DNA from: Symsagittifera roscoffensis
Taxonomy: Eukaryota; Xenacoelomorpha; Acoela; Convolutidae
Assembly: GCF_963678635.1 (NCBI RefSeq)
Contig: NC_087062.1
Span: 79,423,200-79,487,199, forward strand
Length of the DNA: 64,000 nucleotides
Direction: 5' to 3'
The notes below the pieces were generated by a model. It made no database searches, was not told where the DNA came from, and worked only from the letters and a program-made list of their open reading frames with translations. The position numbers and the translations under genes were made by a program. Below are positions 1 to 11,594 of the stretch, piece after piece (within the stretch, counting starts at the first letter, position 1; the number at the start of each line of letters is the position of its first letter).

Positions 1-2337
1 GCTAAGGGGAAGATTCGTGGGGGGGGGGGAGAGATTCTACGGTAGGTCACTTAGGGGAAGGGGAGATTGTAAGATTGATGCAAAAATTGCTGGCAATCTC
101 ATAAGATAACGCCCTACACGATATCAAAAGCAGCAAGTGAATTATTTACTAACAGATTAAAATAGTTAACGTAATAAGTACAACATTTAGCATGCCTCGA
201 ACTAAGCATTGGAATCATGATTAATATCGCAAGTTTAGACTCCCAAATTGGCCAAACTGGCAACTTTCAAACCATCAATTTTTTTTCGAAAAGTGATCAT
301 AGATCTATTTTTGCTCTATGTTGTCCTATGAAAAATTTTTTATTCAAAAAATTATGAAACTAATAGAAATGAAAACTATATACCTTTTCAAACTTTTCCC
401 GATCTCAAATTCACGCAACAGTCAAAACTTTTCAGTTTAACTACAGATATTTTCCGTTAAGACTACTGTACTCTATTGATCAATTAAAAATGTGGCGACT
501 CAAAATCAATTACCACACACTGGATTTACATAGGATGCGTTTGCAGTCAATGGAAGAACGAGTTAAGTCGGAAGACAAAATTAAGTTTAGACTTTGTTAA
601 GGTGGAATCCCTCATGCGCGAAGGACGAATGAGCGAAAATAAAAATCAGCCAATCAGATTTCAGTAATCTAAAATTTGGAAAGAAATTAAACATTTCCAG
701 GGACTGGAGTATTGATATTGGCCGAATATAAAAACGGCAGAAATATGTAAAATCTTCAAATTGTCATTGACCGCCGCAAAATTAGGACAAATTTTACAGT
801 TCATGAGTTTTTTAATGAAAGACGCAAAAAATTGCTTCATTTAATTCATTTTAACTGAATGGCACCTGTTTTTTTTTTAAATTGACTCTCGGTTAACTTT
901 GTATTCGGTCCTTGGTCTACAAGTTTTTTCGCCCATTTGGTCCTTCGCACATGAGAATATCCCCCCTTTGTTAATGCAAACTGTAATCTTGTAGTTTTTA
1001 CTTTTTAGATGATTTGGTTTTCAGACACAATTATGGTTGTTGAAGATTTTTTAAAAACTTTGTACGGTTTCTTAAAATCTCAATAAAGAGCATTTTAGCA
1101 TGGAATCTTTTCTTTGATTATGTGAAAATAGCAATTTTGAGCATGTTTGAAGCTGTTTGATTACATAAAGTTAGCAACAACATTTTAACTCATTTGAGTA
1201 CATGTCCATTTGAAATTTGGAGTGTAGTAGTCCGCTGATCTAAGGTGAGTTTTTGTCCTTAGTATAACAAAATACCAAAAAACTTAAGCTCAAAGCACCT
1301 AATCAAATTGTCAAAAAGGTAAATATTCAGAAATTATTTTGGTTTTGTTTCAATTATTTGAACCAGATAACATTTTAAATTGAATGAGTAATTGCTCCAA
1401 TCACAGCCAAGTTGATACAATAATGGACAAAATTAAATGCAACTTCAGGTTATTTCTCTTTAAAATGCTTCTTTTCGAGGGCCAATTCAGACACTATTTC
1501 CTTCAAATTTCAGTGAAACTTTCACAAAGACCCAGTGCAATTGATCAGAGCTACCCTCAATGAAAGTACAAGAATTTGGTTTCAATGACTTACCCTAAAG
1601 TTCGTAAGTACCAGTCTTTTTCATTGTAGTGAACACTTTCTTGAATAAGCGGAGTAAATAAATTGTTTGTACGACGTGAAATATTTCAAACATACGTGAA
1701 AATCAAAATGATTAGTGTTAAATTTTACTAAACTCGGCTAAAATTCATTTTTTCACGTGGATTGAAAAATCTAGTGCAAGTGAGGAAGGCTTGCATTTTT
1801 AGACCCGGATTACATTGGTAAGTCTTTGAACTTGAATTATGATAGTTCCATAGGGGTAGCTCTGATCATTTGCTCCTGTTCAATACAAAAAAATCGCTGA
1901 AAATCAAAGTGAGGGTTGTCCGAAATGGGCATTGAATACAGGCATTTTACAGAGTAGAGTTTTGATTTAGCACCAATTTTTGACCAAGAGTGTGGCAAAA
2001 CTCTAAAAAAAAGGAAAATGGTTTTGATGTGTGTAACTTATTTTATAATTAGCTAGTTGCGTTGATTTTTAAACCCAGTGTAGTGCTATAAAAGGGGACA
2101 AATACGCTCCAACGAGGCGATAATGATCAATTAGTTTTCATACAAAAGTTACCATTTATGTTTCCGGTACAATTGCGCAAACAATTGAAGTGAGTTGAAT
2201 CCACAAACAAAATTGGAACTGAAACTGTTGCCCAAAGTGAACAAAAAAGCAACTTCAATAGAGAGGAGTATGTTTTTGCTCTTTCACATATGTTCTTTCA
2301 CGACAAGGCATGAATAAAAAATGAAATATTAGAACGC
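1..2337. other. Noncoding AT-rich DNA; G-rich repeat fragment at the left edge
   Basis: Bases 1-82 resemble the G-rich unit at 42880-43240: GGGGA, then GGTA-CTTAGGGG, then a GATTGTA block in the same order. The rest has no ORF with coding character. It carries homopolymer A/T runs and nothing else I can support. Confidence 0.5.
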
Positions 2338-2371
2338 ATGAATGAAAAAAGAAATCATTTGCATAGTTTTG

Positions 2372-2445
2372 CGCCATTTTCCGGGCTCTTTCACAATTTT
2401 CCGGGCTCTAACAATTTTTCGGGCTCTAACAATTTGCCGGCATCC
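2372..2445. repeat. Short tandem repeat, 18-20 bp unit
   Basis: Three to four units with core TTTTCCGGGCTCT followed by TTCACAA or AACAA. The units end in a diverged TTTGCCGGCAT. The repeat falls inside an apparent plus-strand ORF (2338-2685), but the ORF is explained by the repeat and has no family resemblance. Confidence 0.7.
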
Positions 2446-2689
2446 TTGCCCTCAGAAAAGGCAAAAACATACTCTTCAACAGTTAGAATATGGTTGAAGA
2501 TGGTCTCGGGCAAAAGAGCCGCCATCGGGCACTTCGTGCGCTCAGGCCAGGCTCTTTTTCACTCCGGCATCTTTCAACTATGTTCTAACTACTACAAAAC
2601 ATGGGCATGGTTCAGCAAAATTTTGCTTCACTGCTGCACTGCCCTCACCACTGTTTGTCTGTCAAAATCAATACGTTTCATTTAAACTT

Positions 2690-4833
2690 TTGATGTGTAA
2701 ACGTTTATTGTTAGTTGATGATTTAATACAAAGGAGTATAACTGCAGATAATCTTAGATTATTGAACTCTTTCTTAGACTTGAAAAGTTTTGTAAATTAT
2801 TACTCAAAAAAGAAAAACTTTGGCCATCTCTCACCAAATACTCTGTAGGTTGTTCAAACCTAAAATTCACATTTACACTCAAAGAAAAAAGGTTAATCCC
2901 AAAACGATATGAAATTACCTCCTAAAAACAAAACAGCCAACAGGCAGTTGGAAAAGAGTCATTAAACGCAACTAAATTAAAAAAAAAACTGATTACTTTT
3001 GCGAAAAAGTCAAAGAAAACGAACTGAACTTCCAAGTCAAAACTAAGAGCCTGGACGTAATTCAAGACTTTTCTTGAGAAACAAAACAAAAAATGACATC
3101 TTGACTTATATAAAAGACTGAATTACGTTCATCGACTCTGAAAATTGGTGATACTTTGTAATAGGTGGAAACTTTGAGAACCACTGCGTAAGTAAAATTT
3201 TACACTCCTTTTGCCAAAAAGTTTGGCTTTTGAAAAAAAACTATGAATTTTGTTCGAAGTATAACAGCGAGTGATCCATCTATTTAAATTGAACCTGTCA
3301 CCTATTTAAATATATCATCCATTTGCTTATTCACTTGGTTCAATTTATTCGCACGATTATTATATTACCTTCCTATTTTCTACACTATTTTTTGTTAAAG
3401 CATCCTATATATCCATTTTTCTGTTCAACCAATTTCAGCAATATGCACATTAGTTTTCAATGTGAAATTTTTGTTTCATATTGAGGCGATATCAATTTTT
3501 TTAGTTCAAGATTATAAAATAATTCAATTGGGGTTTGAGCATGCCAGTTTACTCAAGTTTGGCAAACTGCTGAACACCTAAAATAATAATTCAAAGTTTT
3601 TCGTGCCATACGCAATTCACAATTTGTTGCATTTGACCCTGACTTTGGGGGCAGAAAATAAAACCAAAAAAAATAGAAAAACTAAATTTAATTGAAACTT
3701 TTTTAACGCAGAAAACCTGGACTAAGTGAAAGGGCAGACGGAACATTCAGGGTTATGCCCTGATACGAACAATTCTGATTTTTTTTTTAAATAACACGTC
3801 ATTTAGCGCTATTGGTAAACAGAGTTACAGAAGTTGTGCCCATTTTTAGATTAACTCAAAATCAGGAGCAAAAAAAATCAATCTTTTTGCATCTTAGAGA
3901 AATCAGATGAAAAAAAAAACAAACATCAAGTTCCGAATATAAAACATTCAAATTTAAAATTAAGTTTTAAGCTTGTCTATAGTTTGAGCTTGTCTTAGGC
4001 ATTATCAAAAAACAGAGATCAAAATGCTGTAGCCTATTCTTGACGCTTTTAAAGAGTGGTTTTTCAACTTCGTATTTGTAGAGCCTGCGATGAAATTCCC
4101 AACGTATTCGTAATATAATGTTTTTTTCTTAAGTTTATATGAAATTGCGTTTCAGACACCATCAAAGGCAACCGGATTGTTTGAGTTTTGCGCTCGACCT
4201 AGAATTTATCTTTCGAAAAAAATTACTGCGAAGTCTCAAAATTTAACATATTTTTTTATGAAGAGAACTGAACTTGTGATGATTCACTTTTTGTACTGCT
4301 GCAATCATCATTCTCGATTCAGCTCCGTTTGCTTGAAGAGTCAAAAAGCTTTCACCCATATGGTTTTCTAATCAAGATCAATGCCTGCTCTACATACAGA
4401 TTAAGGACAATATTTGCCATGAGATTTGATTGATTACGGTTATTAGATAAGGACACTTTTTCGAAGAAAAAAAATTTCTCGCAAGACTTTCAATTTATTT
4501 GCAACCTCATCATCTTGCTTTTTCAGCAATCAAAATTGTCTAGAACTAAATTTTATTCGAAACTAACCTGGAAAACGTTTTTTACACTTTTTAATTAATT
4601 TTAAACGTTTTTACTTTTTGTGTATAATTTTGATAAAACAAACACTTCATTGATTCATACGGTAATCATAACATAAGCACTTTGTGAAACTTTTACGGCC
4701 GACATGATAGACCAGGACTGTTTCAGCAAAAATATTAGCTCTTTGAGCTGAAATTGAAAACAAACTTTGTAATTGCCTAGTTGTCCAACTTGGATAAATT
4801 AACCAGCAATTTTTTGACCAACGCCTAAGAGCA
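2690..4833. other. Noncoding DNA with dispersed repeat fragments
   Basis: No gene is visible. Bases 2926-3150 share segments with 63390-63860: an AACAGCCAACA block, a CAGTTGGA block, then a TCATCGACTCT block. Near 3721-3780 there is a GGTTATGCCCTGATACGA stretch related to the arms of the neighbouring foldback. The rest is A/T-rich filler. Confidence 0.5.
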
Positions 4834-5201
4834 AAATTTTTGGCTCGGCTTGGTGTACTGCACTTAAAACCTAGCCTGTGTATAGACTTTTTTTCAAATT
4901 CCTTAGCATGAATGCTCGTGTCAGGACATAATCTTGCATGTACTGATTGCCCTTCAACTTGCCTTGAACTTTTTGGTAAAAAGCATCGGAGTCATCATAA
5001 TCTACTTAAATTCAAACAGAATGTGAAAAAAAATTACGATGACTCCAATGCTTTTTATTTAAAAATTCAAGGCTAGTTAAAGGGCAGTCAGTACATGCAA
5101 GATTATGCCCTGATACGATCATTCATGCTAAGGAATTTGAAAAAAAAGTCTATACACAGGAAAGGTTTTAAGTGCAGTACACCTAGCCGAGCCAAAAATT
5201 T
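4834..5201. repeat. 368 bp foldback (long inverted repeat)
   Basis: The left arm begins AAATTTTTGGCTCGGCT and the right arm ends AGCCGAGCCAAAAATTT. The arms stay complementary through GTGTACTGCACTTAAAACC, CTGTGTATAGAC, TTAGCATGAATG, CTTGCATGTACTGA and an inner GCAT-GGAGTCATC pair. Only a few dozen central bases are unpaired. No ORF covers it, so it looks like a foldback or MITE-type element. I do not see a clear target-site duplication. Confidence 0.85.
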
Positions 5202-5995
5202 GAGGTGAATGCAGTTGGTTATATTTTTTCAACAGTTCGAATGCTATGAACTTAATTTTAAATTGACTCAAAGCCTTGCATAAGAAGAAAGTGGTAAGAT
5301 TTTTCACAATTTTCTCGTTGAATTTTTTGCACTCTGAAAACAGTTTTCGTTTGGCATTCAACTACAGATACTCTGTTCTTGTTTGTCAATGATATTTTCT
5401 AGATAATGTTGGGATCGTATGGTCTGAAACTGAATTCTTTTCGTCTCCATGGTCTAAAACTAGTTTCTCTAGTCCTTGCAAAGTTAATCAGTATTTTTCT
5501 TTACTTAAAATTTGATGAAACCAATTTTGAAGCTCGAAACTATAATTAATTTACTCATAATGCATGTTGGAAAGAAAATGTTTTTTCAGGATTACAAATA
5601 ATTTGAAATATAAGGTTTTTGATGCTGAGCAACTTTAAACGAGAATATAAAGGTATAAAAATAGCAGCTGTATGTCCACTTTGGCAGAGCATCTAAGCTA
5701 TTGTACCGTCGAAAACAGTAGTGCGGTTTGACGAGGGTTTGAGCGCCCCATAATTCGACCTTCATGCATATAAACATAAGTAGCTGGTACCCCCTTTGAC
5801 CGTTTTAACCGTTGTTTTGACCTAATTCGGTTCAATCATAATTTAAGCGCATCGCAAAGAAAATACAAATTGTCTCAAGGAGTCGTACAAAAAAAGAATG
5901 CTACGAACAAGATTTATAGCAGATTTTTTTGTGGACTTTGACACCAATTTCTTGCATCACCAAAATACTAAAAAATTGTTTTAGTATGACGAATT
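5202..5995. other. Noncoding spacer
   Basis: No supported gene. A 14-base segment near 5867 (CAAATTGTCTCAAG) is the reverse complement of bases at about 6009-6022, at the start of the duplicated unit, making a short inverted pair across its left edge. Confidence 0.4.
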
Positions 5996-6799
5996 TACTT
6001 CAAATCGCTTGAGACAATTTGAGCAGCGTAATATCGTAAATGACCTCATCTAGTCAAGCTGAAATTGTTTCACCTCTGAAAATCCAAAGCTCTGAAAGTT
6101 TGATAAAATTTTCCTCATCAATCTCAGGGCTCGTTAGTTTTTGGAGTTTTTAAGTTTCTATGATGACATCAGAAGAGTAAGCCTTTTAAACCAAGAGGTC
6201 ATCAAGCTTTTCCAAAATTTTAAGCTTGTTTGCAGGATATCCAAAAATTTGGACAAAGTCTCAAAGTAAGATATTCTTCAAAACATTTTGTGAATGCGCT
6301 CACAACGTGCTTCTACTTGGAGCAGAGAATTTTTTCTCGTCAATGGAGGACAATAACAATTTTAAGATGCAATCACCAAAAACTAACGCGGCTGACCTTA
6401 TTGTCAAAACTAGAAAGTCAACTACTTAATGCAACAAAGTGACATAATGCAAAAGAGACACAACATTCACAGAGCTATTCTAAGTTTTCAAAGCAGAGTA
6501 GTCGACATCAAAAATCACGCTCTACGGCCGCCATCGAAAACATCATTCGCCAAAATACAAGATTTAATGATTATTAAGAAAAAATACGAGGAACGAGAAA
6601 GCCAGGCAAAAATTACAGTACACTTGAAAGAACAGAGTTTTGAGTGACTAATTCGAACAGCAAAATAATCAAAATTTAGAAAAATTGGCTGAAGAACACA
6701 AAGAAGTAGGCAGAAGTTGAATTGAAAAATTTTGATTTGGAGGATGTTCTGGTCGACTAGAGTGAGAAATTGGACAAAAGCAGTTTAAGGCAAAACAGT
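5996..6799 (+). pseudogene. Duplicated exon-like unit, copy 1 (decayed coding remnant)
   Basis: About 0.8 kb, matching 7601-8393 at most positions. After a good acceptor (TTTGCAG at about 6235) the plus strand reads coding-like sequence: ALTTCFYLEQRI, then in other frames NAADLIVKTRK, KKKYEERESQAKIT and NFDLEDVLVD. Frame changes and stops break it, so it cannot make one protein as it stands. The predicted peptides are Lys/Glu-rich and coiled-coil-like. I do not recognise the family. Best reading: a decayed gene or mobile-element ORF. Confidence 0.45.
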
Positions 6800-7600
6800 C
6801 CACAACTTATTATCAAATATAAATACCGTACTTATGACTGTTTGATGCTGTCGTGAAACTCAACCGAATTCTTCTGCAGTCCTAGGTCAATCAGAGGAAG
6901 TAAATCTGCTTAACCCAGAACCAAATCAAACTTAAATTGTAGCAACGAATATTCTGAATTGCGTAAAGACTAAGCAGTTGGCAGCCAGTGATCAGAAATA
7001 AGTTTTTGAAGGAAAACACTGACTTGAATCCCCTAAACCTTAGCACGTACACGCAAGTTATTCATGGTCCTGACACTATACATCTTTGAGCGGGTCGACA
7101 ACTAGAAGAGTCAAGACATTTTCAAGCTAGCAGGCTTTTTTAGTCCCGTCCTGGTCAGGTTCATGTGTAACAGTTAGCATTTCAAATGTTTCAAGTGAGT
7201 GTTATAATCCATTTATGACGACTAGCACTTAATGCTTCTTCGATAACAGCTAAAACAGAGATTGTTGCACCATTAAATGTGTTATTCACCGTGACTCCGA
7301 ATGTTCTACTCATTAACATGATTCCCTACAAAGGCTAGCTTTGGGCAAAATCATGCAAATGCCAGTGTTGACCTTCTGGTGTTTTCATCATTTTTCCAAG
7401 CGAATTATCCTGACCTATCCTCCGGCGTGTCACTTGAGCGTCAACTATCGGCATGAGAATAAGTAAAACATTTTATGCACGGCCACAAAAGCATTGAAGC
7501 TTATGTAATCAATGGTAACCTAATCAACTAACATGAATGGCTAGGCCAGCTCGAGTCAGCCGCTAGCTCAGCCATGCTTATTGACGATGAAAAACTCACA
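6800..7600. other. Spacer between copies 1 and 2
   Basis: Holds the parallel of 8450-8640 at about 7100-7330 (see the third copy). It has several stops in every frame and no intact gene. Confidence 0.4.
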
Positions 7601-8393
7601 TACTTCAAATCGCTTGAGACAATTTGAACAGCGTAATATCGTAGATGACCTCATCTAGTCAAGCTGAAATTGTTTCACCTCTGAAAATCCAAAGCTCTGA
7701 AAATTTGATAAAAGTTTCCTCATCAATCTCAGGACTCGTTAGTTTTTGGAGTTTTTAAGTTTCTATGATGACATCAGAAGAATAAGCCTTTTAAAACAAG
7801 AGGTCATCAAGCTTTTCCAAAATTTTAAGCTTGTTTGCAGGATATCCAAAAATTTGGACAAAGTCTCAAAGTAAGAAATTCTTCAAAACATTTTGTGAAT
7901 GCGCTCACAACGTGCTTCTATTTTTTCTCGTCAATGGAGGACAATAACAATTTTTATGATGCAATCACCAAAAACTAACGCGGCTGACCTTATTGTCAAA
8001 ACTAGAAAGTCAACTACTTAATGCAACAAAGTGACATAATGCAAAAGAGTCACAACATTCACAGAGCCATTCTACGTTTTCAAAGCAGAGTAGTCGACAT
8101 CAAAATCACACTCTATACGGCCGCCATCGAAAACATCATTCGCCAAAAGACGAGATTCGCTAATTATTGAGAAAAAATAAGAGGAACGAGAAAGCCAGGC
8201 TAGAATTACAGTACACTTGAAAGAAAAGAGTGTTGATTGACTAATTCGAACAGCAAAATAGTCTAGATATAGAAAAATTGGCTGGAGAACGCAAAAAAAG
8301 TAGGCAGAAGCTGAATTGAAAAATTTTGTTTTGGAGGAAGACCTGGTCGACTAGAGTGAGAAACTGGACAAAAGCAGTTTAAGGCAAAACAGC
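7601..8393 (+). pseudogene. Duplicated exon-like unit, copy 2
   Basis: A direct copy of 5996-6799, offset about 1.6 kb. It differs by substitutions and by a 14 bp deletion at about 7921, exactly where copy 1 encodes YLEQR, which shifts the frame. Coding-like pieces such as AAIENIIRQKTRF and EERESQARITVHL remain, with stops between them. Both copies appear non-functional. Confidence 0.45.
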
Positions 8394-8449
8394 CTGCATG
8401 AGCACAAAAATTATCTGGCTATCAAGCGTCTTTAGTCCAATCTTGACAA

Positions 8450-9366
8450 CGTTCAAGTGTCCAGTAGGTGTAGCAGAATTTTTCAAGTGAGTTTTATAAT
8501 CAATATATGTTGACCACTAGTTAAAACGTCTTTGGTATCAGACTCAACGACAAATTGTTGCACTCACAAATGTGTTTTCCACTGTGACTCCAATTGGTCA
8601 ATCTCAAAACAATGTTTCCTATATAAATGGTGGGACAATTTACTTTGCTCAGTTTGCTAGTTTTGCGCAGATTCATTCAAACACCAGAGCCGACTTTCTT
8701 GAGCTTCTATTCTTGATGATAATAAACTCGCATTGCTCATTTGGGCAGATTCATGCCGTAGTTACAACTCATTTGGACAATCTGAAATCTCTTTCACCTC
8801 TTGATTTTTTTAGAATGGTAATTTTCTCCTCATCAAATTTTTAGGTTGTTAACTATCAAAAGAGTGAACCTTTTCAGCCAAGAGGTCAGCAAATTTCCCC
8901 CAAATTTTAACGAGGCGTGGTAAATGCACACAATTAGAAATTACTGGCAACGACCATTTTCTTTACACTCTAATGAATGCTCACAAAAAGGCGCAGCGCC
9001 TTGAGAATTTAAGGTCTCTGAGCTCTGAAATCATAACCGAGGAGCCTATCAGAACTAAAGTAGCTAGTAAGGTGTTTGCAAAAAAGACTTAATTAAGGGA
9101 CAAACAAAACAGTCGAAGTTTCCTCCATTTTGCTAATGCAAAGAAAAATTGTTTTCTTGCTCTATACCGTATTTAAAGAAACGCCTGCCACACAACAAGT
9201 CAAGCATGCCGTCGAGTCAAAATTTTGCATTGCTTGTTTGCAGGGTAACCGAAGTTTTTGAGAATATCAAGCCAGAAAGCCCCAAAAACCCTCAAAGTCA
9301 AATCGTGAAAGCACTCGCCATGTGCTTTTACAAGGAACAGATAGAAAATTCCTATCATGGAGCATA
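8450..9366 (+). pseudogene. Diverged third copy of the exon-like unit and its neighbour
   Basis: The first part (8480-8640) parallels 7190-7320 between copies 1 and 2. In both, a CAAGTGAG block is followed by a peptide pattern IVA-NV-TVTP. The second part (8755-9366) parallels copies 1 and 2: the same CACCTCT and CCAAGAGGTCA blocks, an acceptor TTTGCAG at about 9241, then a peptide with VKALAMCFYKEQI where copy 1 has VNALTTCFYLEQR. This exon is open to a TAA at 9364-9366. Conservation of the CFY-EQ pattern despite DNA divergence is why I read it as once-coding. Confidence 0.4.
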
Positions 9367-10200
9367 AGAAAAACTATTTTTCGTGTAAATAGTCAATAAC
9401 AAAAAAAATTAGTGCGGGCGAACGCTTTTTTTCCGTATCATCTGCCTCAAAGAAAACAAACCCTTTGCACTTTACGATGTTGCTTGTACGCATTTTTAGT
9501 ATATGCTGCACTTGTTAATCAAATAAATTTGTTGGTACTCCCAATTTGTTTCTTAGTTTCACCAGATGTAGATTCAATTCTAAAACGGGGTGTGAAAACC
9601 ACGTTTAGTCCAAAGAAGTATCCGAAGAAACTCAGAACAGCAAATTCATTCTCGTTTTGAGCTTTTTTACGAACTATGTCTGCATTGAGTCTGAAAACAT
9701 AAAATTTCTTGAGATTTAAATAAAAACTCCCAATTGGCTCAGATGAAACCGATACAATCAAGTATGAGAATGTTGAGATAATCTGAAGAGATTGTGCCAC
9801 CCAAAAGACCCGTTGACTTCCTTCTAGGTGAGGGCTCACATTCATGTGCGCCGTGCGCTTACCGATAAATTAAGTTGTTAGTGATCTGTTACCCCTATCT
9901 TTTGGCTTCGGCTACCTCTCTAACTAATGAAAAACAAAACATGGTATGAGTTGGTGTCGTATGGAGCTTTCAAGCTAGTAGACACTCCTCCCGCACCTGA
10001 CAATTAATTTATGTCAATCCAGAAAACAATTTTTTTCACGACAATGAAAGATATATCGTATAAATGCTTGGATAATCGAAAAAAAATTAGTCTGCTTGAG
10101 ATTAATTTTTCCGCAGTGGCACAATGTCAATTGTCGGCAAAGGAATGGTAAACAAATTTGGCCTTCTTGAGGAATCTGTAGACACTACAAGGGATGACTT
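9367..10200. other. Unassigned DNA, possible extension of the decayed region
   Basis: A minus-strand open stretch at 9519-9845 (108 codons) overlaps a shorter plus-strand one. Neither shows motifs or clear codon bias, and I cannot decide whether either belongs to the remnants on each side. No repeat identified. Confidence 0.3.
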
Positions 10201-11358
10201 TTAAAAGGATATGTTATAACGGAGCGCCCACTCTATGGTTTTGTCCCTGAATATATTTCTCTTAGTAAGCCCCAATCTTCTGAAAAGTTTTATTTTCGTA
10301 TGTTTGCGTTTCTGATTTACGCCGTTTTGGCCAACAATTAAAAAATGTTCCAGCACGTTGGAGCCCTCGAGCAAAATCAATCATCTCTCTAGTGTTTTGT
10401 GGTGGTAGTAACCCATATCAAATTCGGTCTTCGTCAAAATAAGTGTAACTTCTTTGCGCTTGCAATTCACCAACATGTGCGAATTATGCCGATAGAAGAC
10501 TGCGCCTCATCAACAAGTCAAATATACCGAAGCTGCTCAGCTGTGGTCAACAAGTTCTCTTTAGATTCGTCCAAAGTTAATGAACGAGCATTGAAATTAA
10601 ATAAAAATTTAGTGTCACTACTGACTCTAAGTGGATTTGAATTTATAGAAGTGTTCAGCAAAGGTTTCTCACTAGCAACCGCTATCAACTCTGACAAATG
10701 CAAGTCTAATATGTTGACGAAGGAAATTTACTTGTTCTCAGAAACAATTAGTTAATGTCCTCGGGTCTAAACTGGGATCAACTTATAAGTGCCTCAGTGG
10801 ACAATAGATGTGTCCATCTACCATCAAACAAAGCAATAGCACAGAGTATTATACTGAATTTTGTATGCTCCCTTTTTTCACCCCATTGGATTAGTAGCCC
10901 CTCCATCACCTTGTGGCCGCTTGCGTATTTTTTCGAAAGACATATGGCGAATCAATGGTGAAAAGTGGGATGATGATCTACGGGAGGAACTCTAATTGCA
11001 GTTCCTTGTGTGGCACTCAGACAATTTTTTGTTAAGCTCTCAGGCCATACAAAAAACTATTACACCAAGCCTTTGGAACGCATCAAAGTCCACATGTTTG
11101 GCCATAATTCTTAGGATGTGTTCTGCATCGTCTCTTTTCTTCGTGAGCAATTTCAGAATTCATACAAGACAGTAGTAGCCGTCTTGTTTGATGGAGCACG
11201 CATAGCGCCTATCAAGTTCCTTGTAATATCCCAAGCCGAAGCTTCGAGCAGCTCTTCTAGTAACCCATTTGAAACAAAAACTCAAAAAAGTTATAAATTC
11301 GAAGTTATTTATATAGTTATGTGTATTTATGTTTATATGATATAAAATTTGCCTGTGT
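10201..11358 (-). pseudogene. Broken coding remnant, unidentified
   Basis: Read on the minus strand, several neighbouring stretches look coding but are split by stops and frame changes: GYYKELDRRYACSIKQ and RDDAEHILRIMAKHVDF (11360-11060, in-frame TGA between them), SELIAVASEK and LDESKENLLTTAEQLRYI (10703-10518), HNSHMLVNCKRKEV, then LEGSNVLEHFLIVG and KTIEWALRYN (10500-10201, one in-frame TGA). All run in the same direction over about 1.1 kb. The product is not recognised. The 200 bp assembly gap truncates the upstream side. Two plus-strand ORFs here (10399-10755, 10755-10961) look like shadows, though I am not certain. Confidence 0.4.
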
Positions 11359-11394
11359 TCAATGAAAAAACTGCATGTCGTCGGGTCTAAAAAG

Positions 11395-11594
11395 NNNNNN
11401 NNNNNNNNNNNNNNNNNNNNNNNNNNNNNNNNNNNNNNNNNNNNNNNNNNNNNNNNNNNNNNNNNNNNNNNNNNNNNNNNNNNNNNNNNNNNNNNNNNNN
11501 NNNNNNNNNNNNNNNNNNNNNNNNNNNNNNNNNNNNNNNNNNNNNNNNNNNNNNNNNNNNNNNNNNNNNNNNNNNNNNNNNNNNNNNNNNNNNN
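11395..11594. other. Assembly gap (200 N)
   Basis: Exactly 200 undetermined bases. All ORFs that cross it are artefacts of the N run. Confidence 0.99.

Noticed and set aside
2338-2685. 115-codon ORF
   Set aside because: Its N-terminal third is the short tandem repeat at 2372-2445 and the remainder has no domain or splice support.
9519-9845. 108-codon minus-strand ORF as an intact gene
   Set aside because: It is on the same strand as the neighbouring pseudogene and could belong to it, but no motif, start context or splice site allows a firm call.
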